A DNA stretch of 64,000 nucleotides from Gammaproteobacteria bacterium HGW-Gammaproteobacteria-3 (GTDB lineage: Bacteria; Pseudomonadota; Gammaproteobacteria; Methylococcales; Methylomonadaceae), in contig PGZD01000001.1 of NCBI GenBank assembly GCA_002843155.1, forward strand, positions 1-64,000, read 5' to 3'. Position 1 is the stretch's first letter; each line of letters starts with the position of its first letter. A model generated the notes under the pieces. The model was not told where the DNA came from, did not search any database, and saw nothing but the letters and a program-made list of their open reading frames with translations. Shown piece by piece: positions 7,896-16,945 of this stretch. The translations under genes and the position numbers were made by a program.

Positions 7896-8440
7896 GCAAC
7901 CATTGCGCTTTTGCTGCTCGACTCAAAGATCAGTATTGGGCCTATCAATTACTGAAACGAAAGTTGCGTACAAAATTGGCCAGCCGGGCCATCAAAACCC
8001 TGCGTCCTAAAGACTTGTGTAACCTTTACTTTTCGCTGCACCGCGAAAGCCCAGTGGCGGGACTGGTCCCCAGTATTACGGCAATGCCGCAGTCACGCGA
8101 GTCGTTTCTTTACATGGCCCTATTTGCTTCAATCTATCGAAGCGCTTGCTCAGGCGCTATCAGGGCGGAAATCGACCTGAATGCCATGGTATTTGCCTGG
8201 GATACTTTTTGCGCATTATATCCAAGCCATATCCAAGAACGCCGACCGTTTGGCCGCATACGGCCAGCAAATTTCGATGAAGCCTGGATTATCGTCGAAG
8301 CCCTGAGAGACGGACTCGCTGAATTACCTTACTGTACGACCTGCCATACGCCCTATCTGATCATTCATGGTTGCAAATACCAGCAGGTCTGTCAGATGTG
8401 CGTGTTAAACCAAATCTCTAAAACCATAATCAACACCTAG
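7892..8440 (+). CDS. FlhC-like transcriptional activator subunit (SetC-like)
   Basis: 182 residues when started at the ATG that overlaps the FlhD-like stop (ATGA); a longer in-frame opening from 7754 is ignored because it lies wholly inside the upstream gene. The C-terminal zinc site of FlhC is present as CTTC followed by C..VCQMC. The central region (FDEAWIIVEALRDG) also fits the family. With the preceding FlhD-like subunit it would form the heteromeric activator of the element's transfer operons. The 132 bp up to the next gene hold nothing I recognise. Confidence 0.75.
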   Translation: MSNHCAFAARLKDQYWAYQLLKRKLRTKLASRAIKTLRPKDLCNLYFSLHRESPVAGLVPSITAMPQSRESFLYMALFASIYRSACSGAIRAEIDLNAMVFAWDTFCALYPSHIQERRPFGRIRPANFDEAWIIVEALRDGLAELPYCTTCHTPYLIIHGCKYQQVCQMCVLNQISKTIINT

Positions 8441-8572
8441 TAGTTGATCCTCGGAGTAAAGTTGTTGTGGCCGTATGGGTGTCGATTCATTGTCCAGGGA
8501 GACAATTTTATGCAGCAATTTTCATTTAGAGGATTATAATCCACCTACCCAATCTTCCTATGTAATCAGACT

Positions 8573-8917
8573 ATGAAAACGGTCAATGTCAGCGGTCTAA
8601 AGAACAACCCCAGCGAAGCGTTGCGCATGGCTCACGAGGATATGGTCCTGGTTATGAATCGAAACGAACCGGACGCGGTGATGGTCGGCCTCAAAGCCGC
8701 CAAAATCATTGGAATGCCGGGCGTGCGTAAAGCCTTGGCAACGGCACTTTTCAAGGACGGTAACCTGTCCCTTGCCCGCTCCGCTAAACTGGCCGATATG
8801 CCGTTGGCAAACTTTATTGCGCACGTCTCGCGCCTGGGTATTTCCGTCATCGATCAAACGACTGATGAAGTCAAGGATGATTTGGACACTCTGGACCAGT
8901 GGCTCAACCAAGCCTGA
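8573..8917 (+). CDS. UPF0175-family antitoxin
   Basis: 114 residues. The N-terminus (MKTVNVSGLKNNPSEALRMA) has a Phd-like strand-helix character and the C-terminal half is UPF0175-like: ALFKDGNLSLARSAKLADMPLANFIAHVSRLGI, a small helix-turn-helix. Proteins of this family are encoded next to DUF3368 PIN-domain proteins, as here, and act as antitoxins and operon repressors. The toxin gene starts 6 bp after its stop. Confidence 0.8.
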   Translation: MKTVNVSGLKNNPSEALRMAHEDMVLVMNRNEPDAVMVGLKAAKIIGMPGVRKALATALFKDGNLSLARSAKLADMPLANFIAHVSRLGISVIDQTTDEVKDDLDTLDQWLNQA

Positions 8918-8923
8918 TCGCGG

Positions 8924-9412
8924 ATGACCAAAAAAGTCATTGTCGATGCCAGTCCATTGATCGGACTGGCGTTGGTGGAGGGTTTAATCTGGCTGCCCCA
9001 GTTATTTGGCCAGGTTTTCGTGCCCGAATCGGTTAAACAAGAAGTGTTACCAGGCAAATCGGCACCGGGTGAACAAGCCCTAGCTCACGCATTCGATTCG
9101 GGTTGGCTAACGGTATGGCATGAATCCATCACACCTTGTTTAGACATTGATCTGGACGCTGGTGAAACGGATTGCATCAACATCGCGCTATCGTCACCCC
9201 AAAATTATTTGCTGATCATGGACGAACGTGCCGGCCGGGCTGTGGCCAAAGAATATCAACTCCAGGTCGTCGGTACTGCCGCCGTCATCGGACAGGCCAA
9301 AAAACAAGGTTTGATTTCGTCTGCTCGAGCCGCTTTTGAAATTTTGCACCGATCGGATTTTCGGATTTCGGCTACTGTGATCAACAAAATTTTGGCGAGT
9401 GTCGGCGAGTGA
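8924..9412 (+). CDS. DUF3368 PIN-domain toxin
   Basis: 162 residues. PIN-domain acidic residues are visible: IVDASPLIGLALV at the start, the conserved LDAGETDCINIAL in the middle and LLIMDERAGRAVA towards the C-terminus. DUF3368 proteins are predicted RNases. With the UPF0175 gene immediately upstream this is a complete toxin-antitoxin pair, probably stabilising the integrated element. Confidence 0.85.
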   Translation: MTKKVIVDASPLIGLALVEGLIWLPQLFGQVFVPESVKQEVLPGKSAPGEQALAHAFDSGWLTVWHESITPCLDIDLDAGETDCINIALSSPQNYLLIMDERAGRAVAKEYQLQVVGTAAVIGQAKKQGLISSARAAFEILHRSDFRISATVINKILASVGE

Positions 9413-9532
9413 TCCAGTCGTTATGCAGGCCATTTTTCTTTGCCCTAAAAAATGGCTTTGATTTAAAAACCGACTTGGAACGTTAGTTCATTCGCGGTAG
9501 GATTGCCCAACCGCTTAAGCATGGAGAATACA

Positions 9533-10132
9533 ATGTCTTCACAGTCATCACTCTCAGATCGGTTCAAACGGCCCAGCCAATCGGTTCAAACTCGATCAAA
9601 TCACTCAATGTTTAAGGGCCATCATGCAACTGTCGATTGTCCCGAATGCCATCGAATCATGGTGCCGCGCGTCATTACCTATTACGGGCAACCAACAAAA
9701 TCGATTTGTCCATTTTGTGGTGCAATGTTTGCGCGGTTTCCGAGTGAATTACAGAAGTTTTTGCAGCGTTTTCATACCCGCACATTAACTACAAAGCACT
9801 TTAATTTTTTTAGCTTGGCAGCTGGATTATTTGGATTAACATTCATGGGCAGTTCAAAAGACATGCTGCCTGAAACACTTTCTACATTTGCCCTTTTTGG
9901 TTTTGTTACTTTTACTGTTCTAGCATTAGCAGAATTAGTTTTTCAGTGTATTGAACAATTGGCAAATCGTCTTTCCCATGAAAGTAATTACTATTGGGCT
10001 ACCTTAGTGCTTGTAGCCTGGGTACTGGGGAGCATTAACAATGAACTTACCGTACCAATTATCATGCTCTCATTTGCCATGATTCTGCGAGGGCTTATTG
10101 TTGGTTTTGGACAAATTCTTCGCAACAAATAA
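9533..10132 (+). CDS. Membrane protein with N-terminal zinc ribbon, unknown function
   Basis: 199 residues from the ATG at 9533, chosen because GGAG lies 6 nt upstream; in-frame TTG (9503) and ATG (9521) codons precede it. Residues about 30-70 carry paired cysteines (CPEC, then CPFC) like a zinc ribbon. Four hydrophobic segments fill about 85-195. I recognise no named family. It is convergent with traG and sits where SXT/R391 elements keep the entry-exclusion gene eex, but on the opposite strand; an exclusion role is only a positional guess. Confidence 0.65.
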   Translation: MSSQSSLSDRFKRPSQSVQTRSNHSMFKGHHATVDCPECHRIMVPRVITYYGQPTKSICPFCGAMFARFPSELQKFLQRFHTRTLTTKHFNFFSLAAGLFGLTFMGSSKDMLPETLSTFALFGFVTFTVLALAELVFQCIEQLANRLSHESNYYWATLVLVAWVLGSINNELTVPIIMLSFAMILRGLIVGFGQILRNK

Positions 10133-10142
10133 TTCATGGTTC

Positions 10143-13100
10143 TTAATAATTAATTAGTCCTCTAGCTCGATTAAAGCTACTAATCTGATCTATGAGATCC
10201 ATGCGATTTTGGCCGGCTGCACTCATCAATAACTTTGAAATATTGTTGCCATCAATGTCTCCTTCCTCTTTGATCAATTGTTGTTTTGCTGCGGCCAAAT
10301 TTCCGCTATATCCTCCACCAACTGATATTCCAGCGAATGCTTCAAACATTGCTGCTCGGTAATATGATTTTTGACTTGGCGTTAATTTGTCACCGATTTC
10401 ATTAATTCTTTGGTCTGCCCAAGCCTGGGTAGTTTGAATAAAACCGGAGTAAGATTTAGAGGCTCCGTATTTTACCGAATCCCAAAAGCTTGCTCCGTTC
10501 GAGTAAGCTTCCGTAGTATTTGAAGTAAATTCTTTAATGCTTTCAGCACCAGAAGAACCCACGGCTTCGATATTCTTGGCGGTATTATAAATACTCCCTC
10601 CCAGGTAATCGTATGTTGCCTCTGCGGCCGAAGGCGTGTCATTAGCCGCAGCCGCAATGGATTGCCTGAAATGCTCCGCTTTGACGTTTGCCAATTGCCC
10701 AAAGCCTTCGCTTGAATATTGTTCACGCTCAGCCAAATTACGATCATGCTGCGCTTCGATACGGGCTTCGCCGCCGGCAATTTTCCCCGTCGCTGAACGA
10801 ATCTGTGCCTGAGCATGCTGATTTAGCGATTCGGTTTCAGCGCGTGGGTCTTTAATCTGAGCCTGTTCGACAATAGTCTGAACCTTGCCAGTTTCCGGAG
10901 CATTGGCCTTCAGCGATTCGTTCTGGCTGGCATTCCAGCTTTGATCGGGCTGCGGCGCATTAAAAGTGTCGCCCAAGAGTTGATAACCCGAGATTTGCGC
11001 CTGGTGCGATTGTTGATTATCCAGAGTGCGGTAACTGGGTGACGAAAAACCGGTCAATAACGACATGCCAGCAGCGGCATAGGCTTGATCGGCATCGCTG
11101 ATCCAACCGGCGGCTTTCCACTGCGAGGCTAGCCGCTGCGTATCGCCGCGCAAGCCATATTGGTCTAGTGTACGATCCAGGCGTTCCATCAAGCCGGGAT
11201 CATGCGCAATTTTGTAACCCGTTTCCGCCGCGCCGAAGCTGGCTTGCGTTCCGAAGCGTTGTTGGGCTGATAGCGTTTGTTGATAGGATTCGCTGGCCGA
11301 TACGGCATCGGTTGCGCTGTGTTGCAATGAGGACAACGATTGACTTTGCAGTCCCATTGAGGCGACGTTTCGGGTGCCGGTTTGTGCATCCATCGCCAGG
11401 CTTTTGGCTAAGCCGGCTTGGTAGCCTTGGCTGTCGTTGACCGTTTGGCTGATGTCCGCGGCAATCGCATCGGACTTGTCCTGACTGACTTTGAAATCGT
11501 TCTGCAAGCGGCCAGATATTGCGCCGCTGAGTTGGTCGCTTCCCAGCTTGGCCCCGGCATTGGCACTGCCGGCCACCAACGCTGAGAACTGATCAGCGGA
11601 AATTCCGGTATCGGCGTGTTTCTTGGCGAAGGCTTCACCGAACTGACGGTTATAAGCATCGGTATAACTGGAACTGCTGGCAATCTGATTGCCCAACGAA
11701 CGGCTGTCAAAGGCATCGCTGCTGATGCTGGCCGATTTCATCGCCGTTGACGACACACTGTGCATGAAGCTACTGCTCGCCTGTTCCGAAGCGCTGTAAG
11801 CTGATGAAACCGCCGCACTCATGTCTTTTCCGGCCGTGAAGGTCGGCAGCACTTTGTCGACACCGGTTTGGGTAACCGCAGACAACGGACTGTATTGATG
11901 TTGCGCCTGGGCATTCAAGACCGGCGCCGGACTGATCACATCGGGCGTGGCAATTCTTTCGTTAATGGTGTCGCCGCCATCCATCCGTCCCAGAAAATGC
12001 GTGGCGGTTACCGCTCCACGATAGATCAGCATCAAGGTGATCGCCGGCGTCGACGCCGCCAACATACCGCCAATCGACAACCATTGCTGTAACTCCATGT
12101 CCAGTTGGTAAATCCCCATCATCGACGGTAGATTGTAGGTGGCCGTAGTAAGTGCCGCCATTTTGCCGGCGGCCGACATCTGGATGAACAGATTGATCAC
12201 CGCTAGTATTGGCATCCACAACTGGATCCACAGCAGCATCGAGAAATAACCGATATTCATCCGAATCCCGACATTGCCCAGCATCACCACGAAGGCCATG
12301 ATCGGCGCGATGGCATAGCTCAATCCCTCGATGAAGGCCATCATGGGCCGGACGATCTTGGCAAACAAGGTTTGCTCCGCTGCCCATTGAGTATTGCGTT
12401 GCTGAATGGCTTGCTCGACCATCGCCGCCTTGTTCCAGTGCAAGCCGTCTTCATGCCGACCGATGACGCCTTTTTCGAACATCGGCATGATCGCCGACAT
12501 CAGCATGTAATCGGCGGCATCGACCACACCGGCACCGGCCAGCGCATCGAAGGCCTCCTGGATTTTTGGTACCGTGTCTGTTGCCGCTGGTAGGCCTAAG
12601 GTCGGTTGCAACAACCCTTCCAGCGCCGTCGTGAAATTACCGGTGGCCACCACGCTCAAATCCGTCCAGGCATCGGTACAGGTTTTGGTTTGCGGTTGGC
12701 CGCCGACATAGATTTGGGTCATGTAGATGTCGGAATCGAAGCGAATGGCATTCAGGGGATCCGCATCGCGTAAGATGGCGTCCACCGATTTCAGGTTTAG
12801 ATCGACACCGGTCAAGGTACATTCCCGCACGTAATTGGCAAACGAGGTTTCCATGTCGCTGCCGGCATTGGGCACATTGGCGGCGCCTAGATTCACCCGT
12901 GATAATAGATTCTTCCGTACCGCCGTCAAAGTCTGCAAACTGTCGGCAAAACCATTGCCGGTCATCGACGGCGTGCCAAAGCCCTGTTCGAACAAACGTG
13001 TGGTCCGATAACCCATGTTCGACATCACACTACCCACCACCGCTGGTCCCAACGGTACGTTGTCGACCACTACCACGCTGCCGGTATAGGCATCCTCGAT

Positions 13101-13346
13101 CGACACCCGCACCGACGGCGCATACAACATCAACCACAACACATAGGCCAACAATAAATCCTGATAACGAATGCCGCGGCCATCCCATTGCAACAAAGCC
13201 CGGAGCATGACGATGATGATGCCGATCAAACCACCCACGGCTGCGGCGGTGCGGTAATCGCCGGTACCGGAAATCATAGCGATCGCATTCAGGACGGCTT
13301 GCAAATAGGCGGAATCGCCCACGGAGAAGATTTCAAACATGGGCAA
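10143..13346 (-). CDS. traG: TraG-like mating-pair stabilisation protein
   Basis: 1067 residues. The N-terminal half is a polytopic inner-membrane domain of the TraG_N type: FEIFSVGDSAYLQAVLNAIAM at the start, GTGDYRTAAAVGGLIGI, and further membrane helices to about residue 440. The C-terminal half is a long Ser/Ala/Gln-rich, mainly helical periplasmic region. In F- and SXT-type systems TraG stabilises mating pairs together with TraF and TraH, and its C-terminal part takes part in surface or entry exclusion. It is the last gene of the traF-traH-traG operon, 56 bp after traH. Its length is close to that of other family members. Confidence 0.85.
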   Translation of the reverse strand: MPMFEIFSVGDSAYLQAVLNAIAMISGTGDYRTAAAVGGLIGIIIVMLRALLQWDGRGIRYQDLLLAYVLWLMLYAPSVRVSIEDAYTGSVVVVDNVPLGPAVVGSVMSNMGYRTTRLFEQGFGTPSMTGNGFADSLQTLTAVRKNLLSRVNLGAANVPNAGSDMETSFANYVRECTLTGVDLNLKSVDAILRDADPLNAIRFDSDIYMTQIYVGGQPQTKTCTDAWTDLSVVATGNFTTALEGLLQPTLGLPAATDTVPKIQEAFDALAGAGVVDAADYMLMSAIMPMFEKGVIGRHEDGLHWNKAAMVEQAIQQRNTQWAAEQTLFAKIVRPMMAFIEGLSYAIAPIMAFVVMLGNVGIRMNIGYFSMLLWIQLWMPILAVINLFIQMSAAGKMAALTTATYNLPSMMGIYQLDMELQQWLSIGGMLAASTPAITLMLIYRGAVTATHFLGRMDGGDTINERIATPDVISPAPVLNAQAQHQYSPLSAVTQTGVDKVLPTFTAGKDMSAAVSSAYSASEQASSSFMHSVSSTAMKSASISSDAFDSRSLGNQIASSSSYTDAYNRQFGEAFAKKHADTGISADQFSALVAGSANAGAKLGSDQLSGAISGRLQNDFKVSQDKSDAIAADISQTVNDSQGYQAGLAKSLAMDAQTGTRNVASMGLQSQSLSSLQHSATDAVSASESYQQTLSAQQRFGTQASFGAAETGYKIAHDPGLMERLDRTLDQYGLRGDTQRLASQWKAAGWISDADQAYAAAGMSLLTGFSSPSYRTLDNQQSHQAQISGYQLLGDTFNAPQPDQSWNASQNESLKANAPETGKVQTIVEQAQIKDPRAETESLNQHAQAQIRSATGKIAGGEARIEAQHDRNLAEREQYSSEGFGQLANVKAEHFRQSIAAAANDTPSAAEATYDYLGGSIYNTAKNIEAVGSSGAESIKEFTSNTTEAYSNGASFWDSVKYGASKSYSGFIQTTQAWADQRINEIGDKLTPSQKSYYRAAMFEAFAGISVGGGYSGNLAAAKQQLIKEEGDIDGNNISKLLMSAAGQNRMDLIDQISSFNRARGLINY

Positions 13347-13402
13347 CCTACCTTTTAATCAACGACGGAGAAAACCATCATGGGAGACGGGAAAACGAGA
13401 TA

Positions 13403-14854
13403 CTAAGGACTTGGCCAAGCCATCCCGGAAGCCGGCAATTGCGCCACGGTGCCGTAGTGTTTGGGCTTCACGGTGGTCATCAATTGCTGGTAGAACGCCA
13501 TCAGGGTTTGTGGATTGCCGTAGCGGCCGGCGATGGTGACGTATTCAGCCTGGATTTGCTCGCGTGCATCTTTCAGAGCATCCATCAGCAATTTGGCGTA
13601 GGCATGGTCATTCATGTGCGCAGCGGTTTGCACGGCATTCAGTAGATCGTTAACGATCAGTTGCGCCAATTCCAAGGCAATCACCGGTGCCGCTTCTTCG
13701 GCCCACAGTTTGGCAATGCCGGCGTCCTCCCTAGCCAGGTTATGGATCATGCCGCCGATGGCATCCGGCACGGTTTGCATGAAGGCTTTTTCGCTGTCAG
13801 TGATTTGACCGGAGTTGGTCGAGAATTTGTAGATGAGGCCGTTACCGCTATTGGCTGAACCCAGCAGGATGTCCATCACCCGCTGCTTCAAGCCGACCAG
13901 ATTGACGTTTTGGACGATGGGTTTCAGACACTGATCGGCATCGTGTCCATCCGAACAGGTGTACATCCTGACGGTTTGATAACTATTGCCGGCGTCATTG
14001 CCGTACATCAGATCCTTGATCCGCAGCACCGGCGGCGGCGCGCTGACTGCATTGTTTTCGCCTTTGCCGTCGGGCGCGGCTTGAGGCGCATCGACGATCA
14101 CGGTACCGGAAATACTCATCGCCGCTTCCAGCAAATTGTTGCCGCCGAAGCGGAACCAACCGCCGGCATTTTGATTGACCAACGCCCGCCAGACCAGATT
14201 GCCCTGAATGATTTTGGTCATATCCGTCGGGTCGTTCTGCTTGATCTGCTGAACCGGATCACCCAGAGTACTGGTATTGGTCCAGCTGGAAAACACATCC
14301 GAAATACCCTGGGTAAACGAGGCATTGGACAGATTGGTTTTACTCTGCAGATCGAAGGCTTTGACCGTATCGTTGACTAAGCCTTGTGCCAACCGGCAGG
14401 AGTTGCTGAACATCTGGTTCATTTCCTGGATTTTCTTTTGCAGGTCAGTCATCACCGACGCACACCAGGGACACATGGCACCCACGGCCAACTGAAACGC
14501 ATAACCCGCCGCATTACCGGCCACGTTGCGCATCAATTGCACGAACTGGTTGAAGTTGATGAAACTGAAACTGCCGGCGAACAAATCGATGCCGCCACAA
14601 CCGGCACTGAACGACGGTGGCACGAACGACACCAGGTTGGTGTTGGTGATACCATTGCGCGCCACCAAGCTACCGCCGGTAATCACGCCACGGCGCTGTC
14701 CCAAATGGGCGGTCGGTGCCGTGAAATTGGTCATGGTGCCAAACATGCTGTCCATTTCCTGTTGCAGGTCGGCATAGGCTGGAACGGCACTCTCAACCAA
14801 CAAAATCAACACTAAGATCTGACGATAGCGTAATCGAAACGTAAACGACGTCAT
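13403..14854 (-). CDS. traH: TraH conjugative transfer protein
   Basis: 483 residues with a signal peptide (cleavage after AYA, about residue 28). The TraH family signature is clear: GQRRGVITGGSLVARNG, GCGGIDLFAGSFSFINF, then NAAGYAFQLAVGAMCPWC and a MNQMFSNSCRLAQ segment. TraH is a periplasmic or outer-membrane-associated protein needed for pilus assembly and mating-pair stability. Its start overlaps the traF stop (ATGA). Confidence 0.88.
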   Translation of the reverse strand: MTSFTFRLRYRQILVLILLVESAVPAYADLQQEMDSMFGTMTNFTAPTAHLGQRRGVITGGSLVARNGITNTNLVSFVPPSFSAGCGGIDLFAGSFSFINFNQFVQLMRNVAGNAAGYAFQLAVGAMCPWCASVMTDLQKKIQEMNQMFSNSCRLAQGLVNDTVKAFDLQSKTNLSNASFTQGISDVFSSWTNTSTLGDPVQQIKQNDPTDMTKIIQGNLVWRALVNQNAGGWFRFGGNNLLEAAMSISGTVIVDAPQAAPDGKGENNAVSAPPPVLRIKDLMYGNDAGNSYQTVRMYTCSDGHDADQCLKPIVQNVNLVGLKQRVMDILLGSANSGNGLIYKFSTNSGQITDSEKAFMQTVPDAIGGMIHNLAREDAGIAKLWAEEAAPVIALELAQLIVNDLLNAVQTAAHMNDHAYAKLLMDALKDAREQIQAEYVTIAGRYGNPQTLMAFYQQLMTTVKPKHYGTVAQLPASGMAWPSP

Positions 14855-15861
14855 GGCGTGCTCCCCATTTGCGCACTGCGTTGCAGTGCCTGGATCAATG
14901 ACAGTGGATCTTGAGTGGCCGCAGGGCTGATGCTACCGGCGGCCGGTAACAACATCGGCGTATTACGAATGCCCTGGGTGGTTTGGTATTGCGAAGCATC
15001 GATCCATCCCGCTTCCTTGGCCGCCAACAGAATACGACCGGTGATTTCTTCCAGCGACAAGGCGCCTTGCGCCAACGGCACAATCTGCTTGGGCGGTTTC
15101 ATCAGAAACAGCGCTGGTGTCTGTTCAACGCCCAACATTGCAGCCTGACCTTGATCGCGTTTGAACTGACTGAAAATGCCATTCGGCATCGGTAAACCAT
15201 CCAGCGACACGGGATAAATTTTGAATCCATAAGCGTTTTCCAGCATCGCTAAAATCGGCGCCTGCACATGGCAATAAGGACAATCGGACCGGAAGAAAAA
15301 CAAAATGCCTGCTTGGGCGGCAATCGACTTCAAGGCGCGTTCGGCCACCACGCCGGCCTGATGATTGGCTTCATTGGCCGCATAAGTTGCCACCGGACGA
15401 CGCACGGTTTCATCGAGTTGCGGATCAGACATCACCACATAACGCGCGGCGTTGGTAAAGCGCTCGGCTTTATCCATCATCACCCGCTGCAGGTAATAAA
15501 ACGCCGCAACATTCTCTTGGGTGGGATCATCAATGGCCTGGTTCAGGTAATGCTCCAAGTTTTGCTTCAACCATGCCGAGGACAGTGGTTGGGGTTCAGC
15601 AGAGGGATTGGTTTGTGTTTTGGGTTCAATTGGAGTCTGAACGACGCTGGGTGGTTTGCTGTCATGCCTGGGTTCTTCCTGATCAGCTTGAGTTTCGGGT
15701 TGAGGTTTTTTAACCGGCTCCGGCAACACCTCATACCAAAACCAGCCGCGCTGTTTGTCGGCGAAATAGGAAACCTCGGGCGCGTTGTCTTTACCCATCG
15801 CCAGTGAGGAACTGAGACACAAGCTCATGATGATCGGCAAAGAAATGACATTTCGGTTCAT
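14851..15861 (-). CDS. traF: TraF thioredoxin-like conjugative protein
   Basis: 336 residues from the ATG at 15861 (MNRNVISLP), which gives a proper signal peptide ending SLAMG; a longer frame reaching 16068 has no signal and crosses the palindrome at 15896-15930. The mature N-terminus has the TraF motif FADKQRGWFWYE, then a Pro-rich linker (residues 45-90). The C-terminal half is a thioredoxin fold with CPYC in ILFFFRSDCPYCHVQ, so unlike F-plasmid TraF the redox cysteines are retained. It probably helps fold TraH and other periplasmic transfer proteins. First gene of the operon. Confidence 0.87.
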   Translation of the reverse strand: MNRNVISLPIIMSLCLSSSLAMGKDNAPEVSYFADKQRGWFWYEVLPEPVKKPQPETQADQEEPRHDSKPPSVVQTPIEPKTQTNPSAEPQPLSSAWLKQNLEHYLNQAIDDPTQENVAAFYYLQRVMMDKAERFTNAARYVVMSDPQLDETVRRPVATYAANEANHQAGVVAERALKSIAAQAGILFFFRSDCPYCHVQAPILAMLENAYGFKIYPVSLDGLPMPNGIFSQFKRDQGQAAMLGVEQTPALFLMKPPKQIVPLAQGALSLEEITGRILLAAKEAGWIDASQYQTTQGIRNTPMLLPAAGSISPAATQDPLSLIQALQRSAQMGSTP

Positions 15862-15895
15862 CGCGCCATTGTCCGTCAGATCTTCCCAGCGACTT

Positions 15896-15930
15896 TTGCA
15901 GCTGACGTCGAAAACGCCATCAGCTGCAAG
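15896..15930. promoter_or_regulatory. Shared ~36-bp palindrome upstream of traF
   Basis: Inverted repeat with arms TTGCAGCTG and CAGCTGCAA separated by about 17 bp containing GACGTCG. The sequence recurs nearly unchanged at 20546-20581 before traI. It starts 34 bp upstream of the traF ATG. A regulator-binding site is the likely reading; no other part of the window showed it on inspection. Confidence 0.65.
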
Positions 15931-16086
15931 ATGGCTCGAAAAGCTATCGCAGAACGCGACCGTAACAGCAGGAGATCGCGAATTCGTCGTCAACTGCAAT
16001 CGGCGTCCCATATCGGTTGCATAAAATGCCGACGTTATTGCGAACGGATGATAGCCCGCAAATCCCAACAGGAATTCGACTTTCGA

Positions 16087-16322
16087 TTTCCCTACTGTAG
16101 TAGGGAAACGTAACGGTCGTTAACCGGCCTGTAATCCGATGTTATTTCCTAGGTAGGCATGAGTCACGCCGTTTTGCGAAGGCAATGCCTAAATGAACCC
16201 TCGATAAAATGACAGTGATATGCCTACTGTGGTAGGGATTCAATTTGCAAATGGCTATGCAGTAAGGCGCTTTCCAAGGCTCGCAATGAATAGAAAATCC
16301 CGTTAGGCATTGTCCATGCCTA
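16087..16322. other. Palindrome-rich region, candidate oriT / operator region
   Basis: Contains a perfect 9-bp inverted repeat around TGTA (16087-16108, TTTCCCTAC/GTAGGGAAA), a shorter version CCTAC-TGTG-GTAGG (16223-16236), a further half-site CCCTACAG at 16324, and the heptamer TAGGCAT in two inverted pairs (16154-16191 and 16304-16322). It lies between divergent traF and mobI. In SXT/R391 elements oriT lies next to mobI, so this is the best oriT candidate here, but the repeats could also be operators. Confidence 0.5.
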
Positions 16323-16350
16323 TCCCTACAGTTAAGTAATAGGAAAATTC

Positions 16351-16833
16351 ATGTCAAGCGAACAACCTGTCAACACTCAATTCAATCTCACAGAACAAGA
16401 CCTGCTGCATTGGATCGAAACCCGGTGCGATCATCTCCAGGCGCAAGCCAAAGTATTGGTCGATGATTATTGGCGCCAAATGAAAAGCCAGCGCCAGAAA
16501 CACAGCAAAAGCGAATCGGGCCGAATCGGCGTCCGCATTCGCTGCCGGGAAAACCAACGAGCTTTCAGCATTGAGTGGTATCGCATGGCCACGTTGCGGC
16601 AAAACGGTCAGACCAGGCCCATTGCGCAGTACGTTAAGAAAGGCCGTGGCTATCGTTATCCGCTTGGTAACATGCTAAAAGGCGAACCCGCCTGGGAGGC
16701 CGAATTAGTCGAAGAACTGGAAACCGAGTTTGCCCATATTCGGCAACAGCTCGATCAACTAGGAAAGATCCGCGATGCGATGCAGCGTTATCGAAAAAGT
16801 CTCGAATCCAATACAAACCCGACCGCCAATTGA
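16351..16833 (+). CDS. mobI: MobI-like conjugative mobilisation protein
   Basis: 160 residues, no cysteines or membrane segments, highly charged. The layout fits MobI(A/C): N-terminal helices (LLHWIETRCDHLQAQAKVLVDDYWRQMK), a central beta part RIGVRIRCRENQRAFSIEWYR, then YVKKGRGYRYPLG and a C-terminal coiled coil. MobI is an auxiliary protein required for oriT-dependent transfer of SXT/R391-type elements. AGGAAAA lies at the right distance before the ATG. It is transcribed away from the palindrome-rich region and towards the convergent metal operon. Confidence 0.75.
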   Translation: MSSEQPVNTQFNLTEQDLLHWIETRCDHLQAQAKVLVDDYWRQMKSQRQKHSKSESGRIGVRIRCRENQRAFSIEWYRMATLRQNGQTRPIAQYVKKGRGYRYPLGNMLKGEPAWEAELVEELETEFAHIRQQLDQLGKIRDAMQRYRKSLESNTNPTAN

Positions 16834-16945
16834 GGCCGTTAAATGCCATGTTTATTGCGCGCTTTAAACGAATTTAAGGTTTCTGTTCAGATAAAAGCGC
16901 TTAATCGCCGAGTCTAAAATCCAGTTTCAATATGTCTGGTTCCTG

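Noticed and set aside
11962-12387. 141-codon minus-strand frame inside traG
   Set aside because: A shadow of the TraG coding sequence; the TraG frame has recognisable membrane domains.
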